DNA from: JAEXNA01 sp050486105
GTDB taxonomy: Bacteria; Vulcanimicrobiota; Xenobia; Xenobiales; JADMJV01
DNA: 16,293 bases
NCBI GenBank assembly: GCA_050486105.1
Contig: JBJHCR010000123.1
Coordinates: 1-16,293 of the forward strand
Direction of reading: 5' to 3'
How positions within the stretch are numbered: the stretch's first letter is position 1; each line of letters begins with the position of its first letter. The notes beneath the pieces are model-generated. The model worked only from the letters and a program-made list of their open reading frames with translations. It made no database searches and was not told the origin of the DNA. A program made the translations under genes and the position numbers. This document shows, one piece after another, positions 13,071-16,293 of this stretch.

Positions 13071-13523
13071 ATGAAAACCGTTCAGGGAGACCTTTTGAAG
13101 CTGGCCTCAGAAGGCATGTTCGACGTTATCGTTCACGGTTGCAACTGTCAAGGTACCATGGGAGCGGGCATCGCAAAGGTGATCAAGGAGACTTTCCCGG
13201 AAGCCTATCAGGCCGATCTCAAGACCACCAAGGGAGAGCGCACGAAGCTTGGCACCTACTCAAGCGCCACCGTCAAGAGAAACGGATTCGAGTTCACCAT
13301 CGTGAACGCCTACACTCAAGAGCACTACCAAGGCAAGGAGCCCCTTGTGGACTACGACGCTCTGGCCAGTGTATTTAAGAAGATCGCCCAAGACTTCGAT
13401 GGAAAAAGGATAGGCTATCCCAAAATCGGAGCTGGGCTTGGCGGCGGTGACTGGAACAGAATCTCCAGCCTTATCGACGAAGCCCTCGAGGGTCAGGATC
13501 ATACCTTGGTTGAATTTGGCTAG
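13071..13523 (+). CDS. Macro-domain protein (ADP-ribose binding or hydrolysing)
   Basis: A 150-residue single macro domain. Asp7 (VQGDLLKLA) begins the fold. The ADP-ribose-binding loop is VIVHGCNCQGTMGAGIA (Asn25, Gly-rich), and the second loop is IGYPKIGAGLGGGDWN. Macro domains of this small free-standing type bind ADP-ribose or remove it from proteins, nucleic acids or small molecules, and are frequent in phages and defence islands. ATG 13071 is chosen because the conserved sequence starts there; the frame is open to 12972, but that part is not protein-like. The ribosome site is weak (GAAG). No ADP-ribosyltransferase is adjacent, so it is not an evident DarTG pair. It converges with the PLD-helicase gene. 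Confidence 0.92.
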   Translation: MKTVQGDLLKLASEGMFDVIVHGCNCQGTMGAGIAKVIKETFPEAYQADLKTTKGERTKLGTYSSATVKRNGFEFTIVNAYTQEHYQGKEPLVDYDALASVFKKIAQDFDGKRIGYPKIGAGLGGGDWNRISSLIDEALEGQDHTLVEFG

Positions 13524-13551
13524 GTCACGAAAAAGCGCAGATTGGACAAAA

Positions 13552-13571
13552 TCTCGCACCACGGTGCGAGA
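13552..13571 (-). terminator. Hairpin terminator between convergent genes
   Basis: TCTCGCACC (13552-13560) and GGTGCGAGA (13563-13571) form a perfect 9-bp stem. Read on the minus strand the stem is followed by TTTTG, which fits an intrinsic terminator 41 bases past the helicase stop. On the plus strand it is followed by AATGAG, so it is less likely to stop the macro-domain transcript efficiently. Confidence 0.55.
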
Positions 13572-13611
13572 AATGAGAGTTCCTGGCCGAACCCCACTTG
13601 AACTTCTTGAC

Positions 13612-16293
13612 TTAAGCGGTGAGTTTGAAGTGCCGATAGTTGGACATCAGCAGCTTGACCTGCAGTTTCCAGGTGATGGCCATGGGCCAGTCACCTTCGT
13701 GGGATAGGTACTCGGCCGGACCTAGGAAGAGATAGGGACGGGTCTCGTTGCGGTCATCCTTGCTGGACTCTCGCACAAAGAGGAGAGCTCGACCACCCGG
13801 TCCACGATGGCTTTGGTAACGTTTGCCGGTTTTAGAGTCGCTGCTGGTGGTGCTTTGGGACTCCCAATGGAAGAGCTCGGGGGAGAGGGCAAAGTCGCGG
13901 TACAGGGTGGTCGGGCTGTAGTCTTTCTCGTTTTTCTGAATGGTTACGAAGAACAGGTCCCAGCCACTCGGTTTATGAAAAAAGACCCCCTCCCTGATCC
14001 GATGGGGTCTTTCGGGGGTCAACTCTCCAAAGGCCGCCAGGATCTCTGACAAACTGTAGTGACAATGGATGGAGAGGGGAACCGTGGGGAACTCCTCGAG
14101 GGGATAGGACAGGTGATCTACCATTTCTTCGAGCACCGGCAGCAAACTTCTGAGCTCGGACAGTGCCACAGGATCCTTCCAGAGTTGGCCCAGTTGCTTA
14201 AGGATCGGATTTCGGGCCTCATCGGGCGGCCACAGGGAAAAGTGGAGCATGCTCAGCAAGCGGATCTTTCGTTCCGACGGGGGAAGGTTGTCGGGAGGGG
14301 AGGGTTGGGATAAGAGCTCCTCGAGGTATCGGATCTGTTCCAGGCAGTCCAAATGGGTAAGACGAGCGATAGCCTTGAGAAGTTTCGGATCTCCTTCCAC
14401 GACCCTCTCAAAGCCGACCTCTTGGCGCAGGACCCTCCAACCCGGTCGCTTTCCTCGATAAAGATCGGTAAGCTCCAGGCCGGATCGAGCCAAGAATTCT
14501 CGCAAGCAGACTTTGGGTCCCAGAGACGCAAGCTCGTGCTTTAGGAAGGCTCGATGACCACTCAGGGACCTCTTGATGTTTTCCAAGACAATGGTTTGAG
14601 CCACCCGGTCAAGTTGCACGGAGCAGCCGGAAGGGAGGTGGGGGAAGCCTTGTTCGAGCTGTTCGACCATCTCCTTTCGACTTCCGCCGACCAGACTCCT
14701 CAGGGCCGCATCAAAGCGAAACTCCTTGGCCTGGAAGCCGATGAAGTCCAAGACGGTGAGGCATTCTTTGCCCTCACAAAGCCGAAGCCCCCGGCCCAAC
14801 TGCTGCAGAAAGATGGTGGCGCTTTCGGTAGGTCTAACAAGCAAGAGGGTGTCCACCTCCGGCAAGTCGACTCCTTCGTTGAACACATCGACGGTGAAGA
14901 TCACCTGAAGGTCACCCCGACGAAGTGCCGTGATGGCCTTTCTCCTGTCCTCAGCAGGGGTCTGCCCGGTGACGCTGACGGCCCGATATCCGGCCTTGCA
15001 AAACCGCGAAGCCATGTCCTGGGAGTGCTGTACGCTGGCGCAAAAACCCAAGGCTCGCATGTTTTTCACGTCGGCCAGTCGGGATTCCATCTCTTTGAGG
15101 ATCAGCATCACCCGGGCATCGTTTCCGGTGTAGAGGTTCTCCAGTCCGGATGTCTGGTAGCGGCCTCGCCTATACTCCACCTCTCTAAGATCGGTGTTGT
15201 CGTGGATTCCAAAGTAGTGAAAGGGGCAGAGCAATCCGCGCTCCAAGGCGTCCCACAGACGCAACTCGGCGGCCACCCGCCCGTCGAACCAGTGCAGCAC
15301 ACTCGCCCCATCGGAGCGTTCGGGGGTGGCCGTGAGGCCCAACAGAATCTTTGGCTTAAAATGCTGCAGTAAGCGGTCGTAAGTGGGAGCGGCAGCGTGA
15401 TGGAACTCATCGACGATAACCACGTCAAAGTGACCGGGCTCGAACCTCTCGAGGTCCACCTTAGCCAACTTCTGCACTGAGGCAAACAGATGATCGTCTT
15501 GCTGGGGTTGGTCCGTCCCGGTCCAGACATCGCCGAAGGTGCCGTCCTTCAAGATGGCTCTGAAGGTGGAAAGACTTTGCTCGAGGATCTCGGTCCGGTG
15601 GGCCACAAACAGCAGGCGAGCCCGTTTCTCACCTCTATGAAATCGGCAGAAATCGAGACCGGCGATCACTGTCTTGCCGGTTCCCGTGGCTGCCACCACC
15701 AGACTTCGATGGCGGCCGTGGAGTTCGCGCTCGGCGCTCAGCCGATCGAGAATCTCCTGCTGGAAGGGGTAAGGGCGAACTTCCAAGGTGTAGGCCAGGC
15801 TTTGGTAAGAAGGACCCTGTTCGCACACAGCCTTAACAAAACGGTCTCGGTCACGCTCGGGCCGATAGGGTTCGAACTCGGCATCGCGCCAATAGCTCTC
15901 AAAGGTGGCTTGAAACTTCTTGAGCACCCTCGGGTTCTCGGTGGGGGAGACTCGAACGTTCCACTCCAAGCCGTCCTGCAAGGCGGCCGAAGACATGTTC
16001 GAACTTCCCACGTAGGCGGTTGAGAAACCGCTGTTTCGATGAAACAGCCAAGCTTTGGCGTGAAGCCTGGTGCGACGATGGTCATAAGACACCTGAACCT
16101 CTCCTAAAGAGCATAAGTGGTCTAGGGCTTTGACCTCGGTGGCCCCCAGGTAGCAGGTGGTGAGAACGCGCAGCTGGCCACCTCTTAGCCTGAAGCGCGA
16201 CAAAGGCTCCAGAAGGAGACGCAATCCACTCCACTTGAGAAATGAGCACAATAAGTCGACCCGATCAGCGGTCTCCAGTTCCTTGACAAGTTC
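13612..16293 (-). CDS. PLD-nuclease/DEAD-like helicase with DUF3427 (5' end beyond window)
   Basis: The frame is open to the right edge and the upstream codons (ELVKELETADRVDLL) look coding, so TTG 16251 is not a real start and the N-terminus is missing; 893 codons are present. Order, counted from the edge: a phospholipase-D-type domain with HxK (His78, Lys80 in RLHAKAWLF) and Asn99 (GSSNMS); a superfamily 2 helicase with Walker A AATGTGKT (about 200-208), DEFH at 295-298, LGLTATPER, and motif VI FLQQLGRGLR; and a C-terminal DUF3427-like region ending in DFALSPELFHWESQS, PYLFLGPAEY and MAITWKLQ. It probably translocates on nucleic acid and cuts it. Such PLD-helicase-DUF3427 proteins are often seen near defence genes; a role in phage restriction or repair is inferred. 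A hairpin terminator follows. Confidence 0.9.
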   Translation of the reverse strand, partial: ELVKELETADRVDLLCSFLKWSGLRLLLEPLSRFRLRGGQLRVLTTCYLGATEVKALDHLCSLGEVQVSYDHRRTRLHAKAWLFHRNSGFSTAYVGSSNMSSAALQDGLEWNVRVSPTENPRVLKKFQATFESYWRDAEFEPYRPERDRDRFVKAVCEQGPSYQSLAYTLEVRPYPFQQEILDRLSAERELHGRHRSLVVAATGTGKTVIAGLDFCRFHRGEKRARLLFVAHRTEILEQSLSTFRAILKDGTFGDVWTGTDQPQQDDHLFASVQKLAKVDLERFEPGHFDVVIVDEFHHAAAPTYDRLLQHFKPKILLGLTATPERSDGASVLHWFDGRVAAELRLWDALERGLLCPFHYFGIHDNTDLREVEYRRGRYQTSGLENLYTGNDARVMLILKEMESRLADVKNMRALGFCASVQHSQDMASRFCKAGYRAVSVTGQTPAEDRRKAITALRRGDLQVIFTVDVFNEGVDLPEVDTLLLVRPTESATIFLQQLGRGLRLCEGKECLTVLDFIGFQAKEFRFDAALRSLVGGSRKEMVEQLEQGFPHLPSGCSVQLDRVAQTIVLENIKRSLSGHRAFLKHELASLGPKVCLREFLARSGLELTDLYRGKRPGWRVLRQEVGFERVVEGDPKLLKAIARLTHLDCLEQIRYLEELLSQPSPPDNLPPSERKIRLLSMLHFSLWPPDEARNPILKQLGQLWKDPVALSELRSLLPVLEEMVDHLSYPLEEFPTVPLSIHCHYSLSEILAAFGELTPERPHRIREGVFFHKPSGWDLFFVTIQKNEKDYSPTTLYRDFALSPELFHWESQSTTSSDSKTGKRYQSHRGPGGRALLFVRESSKDDRNETRPYLFLGPAEYLSHEGDWPMAITWKLQVKLLMSNYRHFKLTA

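Noticed and set aside
13071..13523. DarTG toxin-antitoxin system
   Set aside because: Only a single macro domain is seen; no DarT-type ADP-ribosyltransferase is adjacent.
14554..15372. A 272-codon plus-strand open frame inside the helicase gene
   Set aside because: It is the shadow of a strongly conserved helicase coding region on the other strand.

Overview
The window is a bacterial chromosome segment of roughly 55% G+C (estimated by eye). It carries Shine-Dalgarno-type starts, an N-terminal lipobox lipoprotein, an exported c-type cytochrome and an exported MsrA. These fit a bacterium with a respiratory chain and a cell envelope that anchors lipoproteins. I could not assign a phylum: DinB, the cytochrome and MsrA are widespread, and the other envelope and cytosolic proteins are not ones I can place. 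No rRNA, tRNA, CRISPR array, transposase or integrase was seen.

Layout. (1) 1-2532, housekeeping-like: two strong inverted repeats beyond the 3' end of dinB, DNA polymerase IV (minus) with a 21-bp palindrome just upstream, a divergent exported di-haem cytochrome c, and a small unknown protein. (2) 2617-6766, minus strand: a subtilisin-fold (S8) peptidase without a signal peptide, preceded by a 905-residue lipoprotein with a DUF1566-like domain. (3) 6767-8619, plus strand: a divergent intergenic region with a good sigma70-type promoter and a long leader, an unknown 203-residue protein with a short C-terminal repeat, and an exported divergent MsrA. (4) 8620-16293, accessory: a Phd/VapC toxin-antitoxin (TA) pair, a GNAT acetyltransferase, a probable 2OG-Fe(II) oxygenase, a second TA pair (excisionase-type HTH antitoxin plus PIN toxin), a macro-domain protein, and a large PLD-helicase-DUF3427 protein that runs off the right edge.

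The most distinctive part is 11384-12949. A TA cassette lies between two direct copies of a 96-bp element that are about 90% identical. Its antitoxin appears to be read from a leaderless message: an extended -10 (TGTTATAAT) ends 5 bases before the ATG. Its PIN toxin has no ATG/GTG/TTG start that keeps the first catalytic Asp. The only well-placed start is an ATT six bases after AGAGG. Toxin and antitoxin share one reading frame, separated by a single TAG. A conventional gene call would start the toxin at GTG 12086 and remove an active-site residue.

Working together: the two PIN modules are probably independent stability or stress modules. The macro-domain gene and the PLD-helicase converge and share a hairpin between their ends; both families are common in defence or mobile neighbourhoods, but a joint system is only an inference. 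The peptidase, small protein and lipoprotein may form a minus-strand unit of unknown function.
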